From positions 1,949,373 through 2,013,372 of the forward strand of contig ML133401.1 in assembly GCA_003864495.1 (NCBI GenBank): 64,000 bases of DNA, in the 5' to 3' direction. Position 1 is the stretch's first letter. Every line of letters begins with the position of its first letter. The position numbers and the translations under genes are program-made. The notes beneath the pieces were generated by a model, which saw nothing but the letters and a program-made list of their open reading frames with translations, was not told where the DNA came from and ran no database searches. This document shows positions 22,801-51,522 of the stretch, piece after piece. The stretch is from Nemopilema nomurai (Eukaryota; Cnidaria; Scyphozoa; Rhizostomeae; Rhizostomatidae).

Positions 22801-25730
22801 AATGGCCTAGACTTATATGTTTCTCCTGTGGACCCCGACGTTTTTCGTACCCTTCCACAGGAAGCAAAAGACGCATGGCCTGAAAAAATTGCAGTACAAC
22901 AGTCACTCTAGTCTCATTTCTATCGTAAATCAAAGGTATAGAATGGCTAGACTTATATGTTTCTCCTGTGGACCCCGACGTTTTTCGTACCCTTCCACAG
23001 GAAGCAAAAGACGCATGGCCTGAAAAAATTAGTACAACAGTCACTCTAGTCTCATTTCTATCGTAAATCAAAGGTATAGAATGGCCTAGACTTATATGTT
23101 TCTCCTGTGGACCCCGACGTTTTTCGTACCCTTCCACAGGAAGCAAAAGACGCATGGCCTGAAAAATTGCAGTACAACAGTCACTCTAGTCTCATTTCTA
23201 TCGTAAATCAAAGGTATAGAATGGCCTAGACTTATATGTTTCTCCTGTGGACCCCGACGTTTTTCGTACCCTTCCACAGGAAGCAAAAGACGCATGGCCT
23301 GAAAAAATTAGTACAACAGTCACTCTAGTCTCATTTCTATCGTAAATCAAAGGTATAGAATGGCCTAGACTTATATGTTTCTCCTGTGGACCCCGACGTT
23401 TTTCGTACCCTTCCACAGGAAGCAAAAGACGCATGGCCTGAAAATTGCAGTACAACAGTCACTCTAGTCTCATTTCTATCGTAAATCAAAGGTATAGAAT
23501 GGTCTAGACTTATATGTTTCTCCTGTGGACCCCGACGTTTTTCGTACCCTTCCACAGGAAGCAAAAGACGCATGGCCTGAAAAATTGTAGTACAACAGTC
23601 ACTCTAGTCTCATTTCTATCGTAAATCAAAGGTATAGAATGGTCTAGCTATTATTTTCTCCTGTGGACCCCGACGTTTTTCGTACCCTTCCACAGGAAGC
23701 AAAAGACGCATGGCCTGAAAAAATAGTACAACAGTCACTCTAGTCTCATTTCTATCGTAAATCAAAGGTATAGAATGGCCTAGACTTATATGTTTCTCCT
23801 GTGGACCCCGACGTTTTTCGTACCCTTCCACAGGAAGCAAAAGACGCATGGCCTGAAAAATTAGTACAACAGTCACTCTAGTCTCATTTCTATCGTAAAT
23901 CAAAGGTATAGAATGGCCTAGACTTATATGTTTCTCCTGTGGACCCCGACGTTTTTCGTACCCTTCCACAGGAAGCAAAAGACGCATGGCCTGAAAAATT
24001 GCAGTACAACAGTCACTCTAGTCTCATTTCTATCGTAAATCAAAGGTATAGAATGGCCTAGACTTATATGTTTCTCCTGTGGACCCCGACGTTTTTCGTA
24101 CCCTTCCACAGGAAGCAAAAGACGCATGGCCTGAAAAATTAGTACAACAGTCACTCTAGTCTCATTTCTATCGTAAATCAAAGGTATAGAATGGCCTAGA
24201 CTTATATGTTTCTCCTGTGGACCCCGACGTTTTTCGTACCCTTCCACAGGAAGCAAAAGACGCATGGCCTGAAAAAATTGCAGTACAACAGTCACTCTAG
24301 TCTCATTTCTATCGTAAATCAAAGGTATAGAATGGTCTAGACTTATATGTTTCTCCTGTGGACCCCGACGTTTTTCGTACCCTTCCACAGGAAGCAAAAG
24401 ACGCATGGCCTGAAAAAATTAGTACAACAGTCACTCTAGTCTCATTTCTATCGTAAATCAAAGGTATAGAATGGTCTAGACTTATATGTTTCTCCTGTGG
24501 ACCCCGACGTTTTTCGTACCCTTCCACAGGAAGCAAAAGACGCATGGCCTGAAAAATTAGTACAACAGTCACTCTAGTCTCATTTCTATCGTAAATCAAA
24601 GGTATAGAATGGCCTAGACTTATATGTTTCTCCTGTGGACCCCGACGTTTTTCGTACCCTTCCACAGGAAGCAAAAGACGCATGGCCTGAAAAAATTGCA
24701 GTACAACAGTCACTCTAGTCTCATTTCTATCGTAAATCAAAGGTATAGAATGGCCTAGACTTATATGTTTCTCCTGTGGACCCCGACGTTTTTCGTACCC
24801 TTCCACAGGAAGCAAAAGACGCATGGCCTGAAAAATTAGTACAACAGTCACTCTAGTCTCATTTCTATCGTAAATCAAAGGTATAGAATGGCCTAGACTT
24901 TCTCCTGTGGACCCCGACGTTTTTCGTACCCTTCCACAGGAAGCAAAAGACGCATGGCCTGAAAAATTAGTACAACAGTCACTCTAGTCTCATTTCTATC
25001 GTAAATCAAAGGTATAGAATGGCCTAGACTTATATGTTTCTCCTGTGGACCCCGACGTTTTTCGTACCCTTCCACAGGAAGCAAAAGACGCATGGCCTGA
25101 AAAAATTAAAGTACAACAGTCACTCTAGTCTCATTTCTATCGTAAATCAAAGGTATAGAATGGCCTAGACTTATATGTTTCTCCTGTGGACCCCGACGTT
25201 TTTCGTACCCTTCCACAGGAAGCAAAAGACGCATGGCCTGAAAAAATTGCAGTACAACAGTCACTCTAGTCTCATTTCTATCGTAAATCAAAGGTATAGA
25301 ATGGCCTAGACTTATATGTTTCTCCTGTGGACCCCGACGTTTTTCGTACCCTTCCACAGGAAGCAAAAGACGCATGGCCTGAAAAATTAGTACAACAGTC
25401 ACTCTAGTCTCATTTCTATCGTAAATCAAAGGTATAGAATGGCCTAGACTTATTTGTTTCTCCTGTGGACCCCGACGTTTTTCGTACCCTTCCACAGGAA
25501 GCAAAAGACGCATCGCCTGAAAAAATTGCAGTACAACAGTCACCCTAGTCTCATTTCTGTCATAAATCAATGGTAAAGAATGGTCTAGACTTATATGTTT
25601 CTCCTGTGGACCCCGACGTTTTTCGTACCTTTCTACAGGAAACCAAAGACGCATGGCCTGAAAGAATTGTAGTACAACAGTCACTCTAGTCTCATTTCTG
25701 TCGTAAATCCAAGATATAGAACGGTCTAGA
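10817..25730. repeat. Tandem satellite, right array (about 107 monomers of 138-140 bp)
   Basis: The same satellite as 1-3757, mostly of the TATATGTTTCTCC/GCATGGCC subtype. Monomer sequence is nearly invariant except at the seam between CCTGAAAAA and GTACAACAG, where forms such as TTGCAGTAC, TTGTAGTAC, TTAGTAC, TTGAGTAC and TAGTAC occur. GCAG (140 bp) and TTAG (138 bp) types often alternate, a hint of a dimeric higher-order unit. Truncated copies appear at about 15768, 17660, 20085, 21479, 21998 and 24899. The last two or three copies (about 25440-25730) are diverged, as expected for an array edge, and one of them carries left-array variants (TTATTTGTTTCTCC, GCATCGCC). Confidence 0.97.
20080..22120. 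repeat. Irregular block within the satellite with clustered small deletions
   Basis: Unlike the uniform copies on either side, monomers here carry many different short losses: a missing TAGAC near 20095, shortened AAAGTATATGG near 20350, CTCTCTCATTTCTATCGTGTAG near 20870, loss of one hairpin arm near 21479, and loss of GGAC near 21998. Most copies also have the ATGGTCTAGAC variant. This is either a locally decaying part of the array or a stretch of poor consensus sequence. Confidence 0.8.
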
Positions 25731-27784
25731 GCAACATTGTTTTTAGCCTTGTTTTGCAATGTCCAGCATTTTATTGTTTTACACGTGACCATAAAATATA
25801 TAGTTAAGTTATAGTAGCATAGTGCAATTCATAGGTTCACGATTTTAGGGTTCATGCTGTTAGCATTTTTCTTCTAGAGACAAATAAACATGGTGGATAA
25901 TCGACCATCTTTGGACACACGACAAGGCTACCATAACCCTTGGGTTCCCCACCAAAAGCGTATACTAGTGAAGATGCATTTCTCCTCAACCAAGGGAAAA
26001 TAGCGACACCAAATGATTAGATTTACCTCCTGATAACTGTCGATATTGGAATTATCTCGGGCAAATAGAATATACGGCAACCGCTGGTTTTCTGTTTGAA
26101 CAGGTTGTCAAGGCGCGTTGCCAAGAGATTAATGACACATGTTGTCAAGACGAATATAGCGGCAATCGGTTGCTATTTGCAATCATGGGTTTTCTTATTT
26201 CCACTATGCAGACTTGGTAGCATTAGCGAATATGTTTATTGCACTATTGGTCTTTTTTCTTTACTAATAAAATACATATAACACAAACACTACCATTCTA
26301 CGAAACAAAAATATTGCTAAAGAAACAGCCATTTACTATTCAGGGGAATGTCAGATAGTAAGCATTGGAGTGCTGTGAAAAATTCTCTAGTGTGCCAATG
26401 GTTCTTGTTGCCAATGGTTCTTGGCAACTCTTTAATTAAAATGGCAGATTAAATTATACTTGCCTATCTGTTCAAACGCTGTCATTAGACTCTTTCCTCG
26501 TTAATATTCACCATATGTTGACGATTTGCATCCCTGCTTAGAAACAATGCTTACTCGACTACCGCCTCCGCACGGTGCTTACACGCAGCAAACGAGTGCG
26601 AAAACAGGAAGTGCTTTCTACTGGTGCCAAACTGTTAATTACTGGTCATTTTCTGTCCCTTAATTCATACATTCAAGAAATCTGCTACACAAGAACTGAT
26701 TAAATTACGATATGCCATTATTTACACGACATTAATTTATCAAACTACAAGAACAACGAGGAGCCTTCGTGGACATTTTATACGGAAAACTATCCTCTAT
26801 TTAAGGCACATGGTTTGACAAACCTTGAAATAATTGATAAATCCTGGAAATCCTAATTATATAGTTAAGCGATAGCCTCCGGATGATTTGCTTTCACAAA
26901 AGGCAACCTAGTATATAGGGTAATCTCATGCATTTGTGACGAATTAGATTGCCAAATTAGACATATTAACGTTAGGAATTACAAAAATAATTTTAATTAA
27001 CTTAGAAATCAACTGATCCAATTAAGTGGACTGCTATCTGGAAATGTGGCATTATTTATTGGTAGATATTATAGACTAAGAACTATAAACAACCAGGCAA
27101 TATGCGACTTGTTTAACACGAAGGAAATTTTTCATAATGCAAGCCAGCGTTCGTTGAACCTTTCATCGTGCTGCTTATTGATACGTGTTCACCGTCATTC
27201 AAAGTCATACGCCGCAGAATAAGTGTATCCTCCTGCTGACAATATCATGTTTATTGCTAGAGTATTAGTCATTTGGAAAATCACTAACAGTTTATGCACT
27301 CTGTTTGTAATCAGCAAATAAACCACGAGTTATAAGCTTTCCGAATGACTGTATTATTTTAAGTGTAAACATCTACTCAGGTTTGGTTAACCTTTTAGCC
27401 TAAATAATTGGCTTCGATAGGTATGCTAGTATGTTGGGCCAACTTTGAAACAAGAAATCAATAGCGACTGTTCTGTACAAATCGTAGGCCCTCTGTGGTT
27501 GTTGAAATCAATTCAGAGTATAGCTGTCACTAACTACTTGCATGTGCCAGGTACGTATAAACGCATGTTTATAAACATTTCTCTTTGCCTACCTAACTAA
27601 GAGTTGCAGTTTAAACGAAATACAAAATGGTTCTTTGGGCCTAACAGCCACACCCGAAGTCAAATGAAGCAACTGGTTCCACACTGCGCCGTAAACAGCA
27701 CCGCAGAACATATCTGCCTTAGAACACGGTTCACGTGCTCACCTTGTCATCAGCTGGACACGAGTGACACACATCCATGATGAC
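25731..27784. other. Unique intergenic DNA between the satellite and the TBC1D23 3' end
   Basis: The sequence becomes AT-rich and unique after the last satellite copy. No open frame with recognisable content was found. On the minus strand an AATAAA (plus-strand TTTATT at 27250-27255) lies about 530 bp after the TBC1D23 stop, and another is at 27055-27060. These are candidate polyadenylation signals, so the last 0.5-0.7 kb probably includes the 3' UTR. Confidence 0.6.
27250..27255 (-). terminator. Candidate polyadenylation signal for TBC1D23
   Basis: AATAAA on the minus strand, the first one found downstream of the TBC1D23 stop codon at 27785-27787. The spacing of about 530 bp is an ordinary 3' UTR length. 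It is assigned by motif and position only. Confidence 0.35.
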
Positions 27785-45036
<17,252 letters not shown>

Positions 45037-45145
45037 TTTTGTTGGTCACGTCATCAAACAGTTGTATCAGCCTCTCATGTAAAACAAACCACTATTGACG
45101 GATGAGAGGCAGGGGCTAAGGGGCAGGGGCAGGGTGGGAAGGGCT
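45037..45145 (-). promoter_or_regulatory. Likely TBC1D23 promoter region with a bZIP-like site and a G-rich tract
   Basis: About 10-20 bp upstream of the start codon, TCACGTCA (45046-45053) resembles a CRE/ATF-type bZIP site. At about 45107-45140 the plus strand has GGGG-CTAA-GGGG-CA-GGGG-CA-GGG-T-GGG, which could bind SP/KLF factors or fold as a G-quadruplex. No TATA box is placed to explain a start, as is usual for a housekeeping gene. Assigned by motif and position only. Confidence 0.4.
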
Positions 45146-48100
45146 TTGCTGATTCATCAACGTGAATCGTATTGTAAATAAACATTGAAATATGCATGTT
45201 GTAACCATGGCCTTTTAACAAAATAAAATGAATATCTCGCTGTGAGGTGGGAAAACAGTGAGTCGTGTTTTTCGAGATTATCCTTTCCTTCATTCATTTC
45301 CAGAGGAGGAAAAAGATGATTTATTTCGAACACAGCGCCAGTGCAATCTTTTCACATTATCTTCAAATGACAAGGCCCTCAGTATGAAACTGCGCACAAT
45401 TTCAATTAGCAGTTAAAGAAGGTGTGGCGAATTGTTGAGATAATTTTCTCGTGAATCTGAAACTTGAAAAAATGAGTCTCAAAGTAGAGGCAGACAACAA
45501 ATTGAATTCATTTCAAAATATTAGAGTGTTTATTCGTGGTAAAGTTTATTTGCATTTTTAGCTTGATGTATCAAAACTACACCCAAAAGAAGAGGTGTCC
45601 CAACCAAAGTTTTCATGGTCGATCGCGACACATCTGCTCGGAAAAACACGGTTCGCAGTTTAGTCCAGAAAAACAAGTCACTCCTGAAGACATTTGTAGT
45701 CGAACACAATGGGTGTTAGTTTAGAAATTCCATCCTTCTCTTCACCATTGCTGTTTAATTTCATTTATTTCCCTGTAACTATAGCAAATAAATATGAGTT
45801 TTATCTGTTAGTGTGTCAAGTGATTTTTCCTTAGTTTTCGAGACAGTTTGTCCCTAACTGGCACTCTGGAAGAATAGACCGGCCTACAGCGAAATCTCTG
45901 ATTAGTAAGAGAATCCTAGTTCGTTTTAGGCTGCGCTCAAGTAACAAAGCACGTAAGTTAGGCGATGCAATTATCGTTCCAATGATCACAGGTGTAATGG
46001 GATATCTTGTAGTCTAGCGTGTACCTAAGTCATTTGTGTGGATCATATCAAGTCCTTGAAGACTTGAAAAGGAGTTGGTAATTATAAAACATCAGTATTG
46101 TGGTCAACGCAGGAATTTCTCTCCACTCAAAGGCACGTTTTAATCCACTGTTAATCCTCCCATTTTCTTTGTCAACATTCATTGCCTCTGAAGGCTTTGA
46201 ACCTACTCAAGAAAAACCAAAACTTCTGGCCATCACCCTGCTCCTTCGGAGGGTCAGTTTTCAGCAACGCCAGAAGGGGAACACTAGCAAATGATAAGGG
46301 ATTTTTAACTGAGAGATGATTGCAAAAAAATCATGTGCATCTTAAAGGCAAAGCAACATGAAGCTTCTTTTCTCCTTTCTGGTAAGGGAAACCAGAGAGA
46401 AATCAATAGCGTGGCTCCTAATTGGTTTAGTGACAAAAATATGCCCATACTTTAGTCAATGAACGACATTCTTAAATAAATAAACAAATTGAACTTGACA
46501 TTTCGTACTCGTTCAAATGCCTGAAAAACCCCAAGCTTATGCCTTGCAATGAGAACTTAAGTATAATCTATTTTAGGGAAATCCACCTTTAACAAACGAT
46601 AATCGTTGAATTGATTCTGACCGAGTCCTAGCTAATTATCCTTACTCGACCTCAAATTTAGCAATCAAGTATATACAAATATATACGGTTAGTTTAAGAC
46701 CTCAGCCATTCTTCATTAAACAATCTTGTCCTTTTTAGTACAACTAAAACTTTGCTTCGGAGTTCAGATCGAGACCTCTAAGTTTGATAAGTTCTAGCTG
46801 CCACTTCTGTCGTATTTCACAACGATAACTTCAATATTAGAATCTCTTTAGCCCGAACAATACTAAAGCAATTCCCCGCTTTTCTGATTGTCCATGATTG
46901 CACCTTTGGCTGCACAAATTGTTGCAAAGCATTCCCTAGAGGCCGTTGAGCTCCCAAAATAAGCCGCCTCTGGGATTACCTGATAGAAACACATTCCAAT
47001 GGCCATTATGGGCCAGTATAGTTGAATACTTTCTAGCAGCCTATGCCTTAGGCTTTAGAAACAGTCTGACGTATCTTTGTGAAGTAGGCCTACTTTTTAC
47101 ACAAATACCCAGTCACTTTCACATTCATCAGATGCGCATTAATTTGATATTTGGATATCAATCAGGTTGGCGGTGAAAATTCCTGGTACATTATTTCCAC
47201 AGAACCATATTGCACCATTTTACAGTTCTGTTATCGTGTTTTGCACAATTTAGTACATGTCCTTGTTTTCGTCAAAGTTAATGGCATGTTTTTTCGAAGT
47301 GTACGAAGCATGGCCTAACGTTTTGTTGCTTACAATTGCGTACCAGTCCACTCAAAGTTAAAAAATTGTTTCTTCAAGAACCTTTTTAGATAAAAAACAC
47401 GTTAGATTTGTTAACAATGGAACCAAATTATTCTTAACGATCCACGCCCTGATTTCTTGATATAGCAAATGAAGTGGGTATAAATTGCAATTACAGAAAA
47501 CATCATTCACATCCATTGAAGAGATGATATCTCGTTAGCATCAAAACAACATTTGACATCGAATCAGACTGATTGGCAAACGTATTCCAAAAGTTATTTA
47601 GCAACCCCCGGCCGAAATGCGAGAAATAACGTCGAGAAAATGACTTGGAGACGGGTGTCAAATGCATATCCAGGAATAATGCTTTAATGAGGGACCGTCT
47701 GGCGATGCGTTCAAGGAAACAGGTTCATAAAGGGCTTCGAGTAAGCTAGGAAAAGTAAGCAAGGTTAGATGGTAAGATATTTTGAAGGGGAAGAATTAAT
47801 TCCTTATGAGCAATGCTTCATGATTCCAGGGGGGTTCTTGAAAAGCAATGCTATGAAAATCATTTCTAGGATCACAGCTCTGCAAACTAGCACACACCAA
47901 AACTGCATATTCATGCCTGACGTTTATCAGACTGCAAAGTGGTTTAAGGGCTTGCACTCGGCCATCGATGTTGTACAATTGTACGTGTTCTGAAATCCGA
48001 TTAGACCTCTTAGTGACCAAGAGGCATACCGACTTTTCTATAATGCCCTATTGTCCAGAATTTTAGTCCAGAGCTCCAAGCTGAATGTTTGTGTCTACAG

Positions 48101-51100
48101 AATTTAATAATATGATATCTACTTAAATCCTCTCCGCTTTTTAAGTCAACTAGAAATGGAGCTAGATCAATTCGAAGTACCCACATGGCCGCATTTTTAA
48201 GCGTGGATCGAAACTGTTGGCACTTAAATTGTATTATGTGGTATTCGCGTTTACCTTGCGCTCATACCTGAAATCCATCAGCAATGCTTCCCAGAGTGCC
48301 GCGTTTGTTTAGCATTGACACCAAATTGGCATTCGGCAAATTCTAATCAGGGCAATTTGCGAAACGTGCTTAATCTCTGAACGCGTGACAGACCTTAACC
48401 TTAAAGCCAAGTCTTTAGGGGCCCATGCAAATGGGGGTCTAAGCAGTGATATGATCTTACTTAAGTAAAGACTTGGTATTGAAATAATAATTGCAAAAGC
48501 AGGGGTATCAGGGGGCAACTGGTCCCCTATTGCAGATCTCCCCCATACTGTTTTACCCCTGCATAAATAGGGTATCGCAGTGGACAGAAAAGTTCATGAA
48601 TTTCATTGTGACGTTGCGATTTAGGAGTAAAAACAGAGCTTATATGAGAGAGGGCTGCCTCTCAATCTCCAATCGCATGCTTTCGCCTTAAGCGAAAACC
48701 TCCACTGCTTTCTCATCAAGTAACTGCATTTCTTGCATTTTCGTTTTTGCTTGCTCATTTTACCTCCGTTGCTGATACTTCTAGAATTCCTAGGATAAGC
48801 TGGAGGTACTTCAAGATTTCTTCATTGCATTTGTATGGGTAATACCCAACCCTCTTAAGCAAAACCTTGGGTACCCCAGCAAAGAGTTCCAACGATACAG
48901 CGCCAAGGTAATGTGTAATGTTGGTAAAGTAACATGTTTGCGGGAAATATGACTTTGATGTTCTTTACAACTAAAACTAGAATAGGTTCCTAGCAAAGTC
49001 TCTCAGTAGAAGAAAATTAAAAACCAAAATTTGAAAGCTTCCTACAACTGTAGCATTGTTCAATTTGTTCAACTGCTTGGGGCTCGTTTTAGTGAACAAC
49101 TAAAACTAAAGACAAAAATTAGAACAAATCTATAATTACTGACGCTAAAATTAAGAGAATGCTCTAAATATAATCATGCATGTAAAATGTCTATTTGTAA
49201 AGATCAAGTTGATCTATAAATGGAGATGAAGGTGGAGCCGCTATCAAGATTTTCTCTGATTTATGGAGTAGAGTCATTGGGTCTAGCGGATGTCTGATAA
49301 AGCAGATTTGCAATGGCTTAAATCAGGAATATGGAAGATTAGTTATTCGAGAAAAAATATTGACAGAAACTCAGGAAGTTTATTCTGTCGGTAGCTGGCT
49401 AAGAATACAAACGAAGAGATTAGGCCGTTCATGGTTTGCCTTGTCTATTTGCTTGTGTTAAGATAACAAATTATTCAGGTATTGGTTCTCCTTTGCAAAA
49501 GGGTTTAAGTTATTTGGTGTCTGGCACAAATGTGTTGTTAAAACACAAATGTTTGACACCAATCCAAAACTCTATCGAAATCCTTCTTTACTATAAAGAG
49601 CACAAAAGAAAAGTTTTGCTGGGGTAGATGCCCTGCCTGAAAAGGTCGCCATTCATTCTAAATTGTATTTGTAAACAATACTCAGGTTTACAGAGGATTC
49701 AGAAAAATAAAAAGGCCCTGGGACTTCAATTGTTAACGATTATAAACATGCCGCCCTGATGGATCTTGAACGATGAAGAATTCCCCCGGGTAGAAAGGTC
49801 GAAAGTGGGCTATCATTCAATCATGCGCTTTTCAGAAGCTGCTTTGCATCCTGCCCTACGAAACAGTTTTGTCTGAAAGTGTCCACAATTATGGCCAGCA
49901 CTGTTCTCTCGGGTGGGTTTTGCTAGCAGCCTCTAAGGCGTATTCCGAAATAACCGAGAATTGCTATAGCGTCCCACAGGAGTCGTGTCCGGGCACACTG
50001 CTGCTTTTTCTCGTTGAACACCCAATCTCAGTCGGGTATCCCTGTGACGTCATTTACGTGCCGCCATTACTAAACACTGAACGTTGAAGATGCTTCATTC
50101 AGTCATAATTAAAGAATATCCCCCTTCCGCGGGCAATCCTCAAAGCCTATTGCTCCCTGTGGCAAAAAATTCTATTTCCCCACCTGTTCTTATTGGGATC
50201 ATGGTGAACGCAGCTTTCCGTGAATCGACATTACCTGCAGGCGTTGGCCGGGGTCTCGTTGGACCAGAGGTCGGCGGGCTGGTGGCCGAGGAAGGATTTG
50301 CCAGGCCCGGCTTCAGTTGAGCCCTTCAAAACGGATGCTAGGCTAAGACCAACAAATGGCCACCAGGGTTCGCCTCAGGACAATGGTGTTAGCGTATCTG
50401 CTCCAGCCTAGCAAGCATGCTCTAATTAAAATGCCTTCAGCGTAGAATTACTTCTTTCATTTGTGTTGAAAGGTTGGATCTGATGAAAAGTCTTCTTATA
50501 GAACGGCTAATCTTGGGCATACGCGCTCTGTCCTAGAAAATTACGGCCATGTTTTCTTCGGGAATTATATCCACCCGGGCTTAATACCGCTTCTAATGGC
50601 CTAATCAGATTACAGCCACCCCCTTCTGGCAAATCCGAGCAAAGACATCTATATAGGATTCACCTCACGCTATTAGAAGCAACAGGGGGTCGCAATCAGA
50701 TATCCTTGGAAGATTGCAAAGGCAGCTCCACTAGTATCCAGCTCAGAAATCTCCCAAATTAAGCATAATGGCAAACAACCTTGGCTTGAAGTAAACAACG
50801 TAAACTTTCTTGGTTGACATTTCTTGAGCAAAAATTCAAACTAACCAATATAGGCAGTTTATTTTATGTAGTTTATATAGATGTATATAAATGTGTATAT
50901 AAAAAGGCCATATCCTGCTGGTTTGCATCAGGTTCAAAATTTCTGTCACGTACTTCGACCACAAAGTGTCCCTAATTATTGTAAATTATATAGAAGAACC
51001 AACTAAAAAAATTCAAATAGAAGCTTAAAAATAGTCTTTTGTCAATTTTGAACAAATAAACGATGCACAATTCAATGACACTTTGCTCTCAAGACAAGTT

Positions 51101-51107
51101 GAAATTA

Positions 51108-51335
51108 GGCCGGGTTTACACGGGTACTGATGAAACCGTTCCAAACAGAACCATACCCAAACTGGTCCACTTAGAAAGTAGAACCGTATAGAACCATACT
51201 GAAAAGTTTTCGTGTGAACACCCAAAACGGTTCTCGCCAGGTACGCTTAGAAATGAGGCAAGAGAAAATTCGTACGGTAAGAAATGAGGCGGAAGGCAAT
51301 TATTACCGTTCCAAAGTCCTCGTGTAAACTAAGCC
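51108..51335. mobile_element. MITE with TTA target duplication (PIF/Harbinger-like)
   Basis: A 228-bp element without coding capacity. The left end GGCCGGGTTTACACG (51108-51122) is an inverted match, 12 of 15 bases, to the right end CGTGTAAACTAAGCC (51321-51335). TTA flanks both sides (51105-51107 and 51336-51338). A three-base TTA/TAA duplication with short inverted ends is typical of PIF/Harbinger-derived MITEs; the superfamily assignment is an inference from that. Confidence 0.65.
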
Positions 51336-51338
51336 TTA

Positions 51339-51522
51339 AAGCCTAGCGCACACAGCAGACTTTTGTCGCAAAAGACGAAGATTTTTGTCTTTCATGATTA
51401 AAATCGACAGTGTGCGGGGTCATAAACGAAAGATTTTTGTCTTTTGCGATAATCTTTCAGATCAAACATGTGTGATATCTGGTCTTTGCGATCAAAGATA
51501 AAAATCGCGCTATGCTAGGCTT
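51339..51522. mobile_element. Second MITE-like element abutting the first
   Basis: AAGCCTAGC at the left end is repeated inverted as GCTAGGCTT at the right end, with TA on both flanks. The interior holds several related GATTTTTGTCTTT and GATCAAAGAT words in both orientations, suggesting a foldback structure. It starts at the right target duplication of the preceding MITE. Weaker support than for the first: the inverted ends are only about 9-10 bp. Confidence 0.45.

Noticed and set aside
10817..25730. Satellite as a tRNA-Trp-derived or hammerhead-ribozyme repeat
   Set aside because: GACCCCGACGT resembles the 3' end of tRNA-Trp over 11 bases, but there is no A box, B box or cloverleaf. No CTGATGA...GAAA hammerhead core is present on either strand.
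2218..25792. Dozens of overlapping 60-260 codon minus-strand frames reading a repeated MRLLLPVEGYEK-type peptide
   Set aside because: They are translations of the satellite monomer. The frame is kept only where monomers are 138 or 141 bp and is lost at each 139- or 140-bp copy; there is no start, promoter or termination logic.
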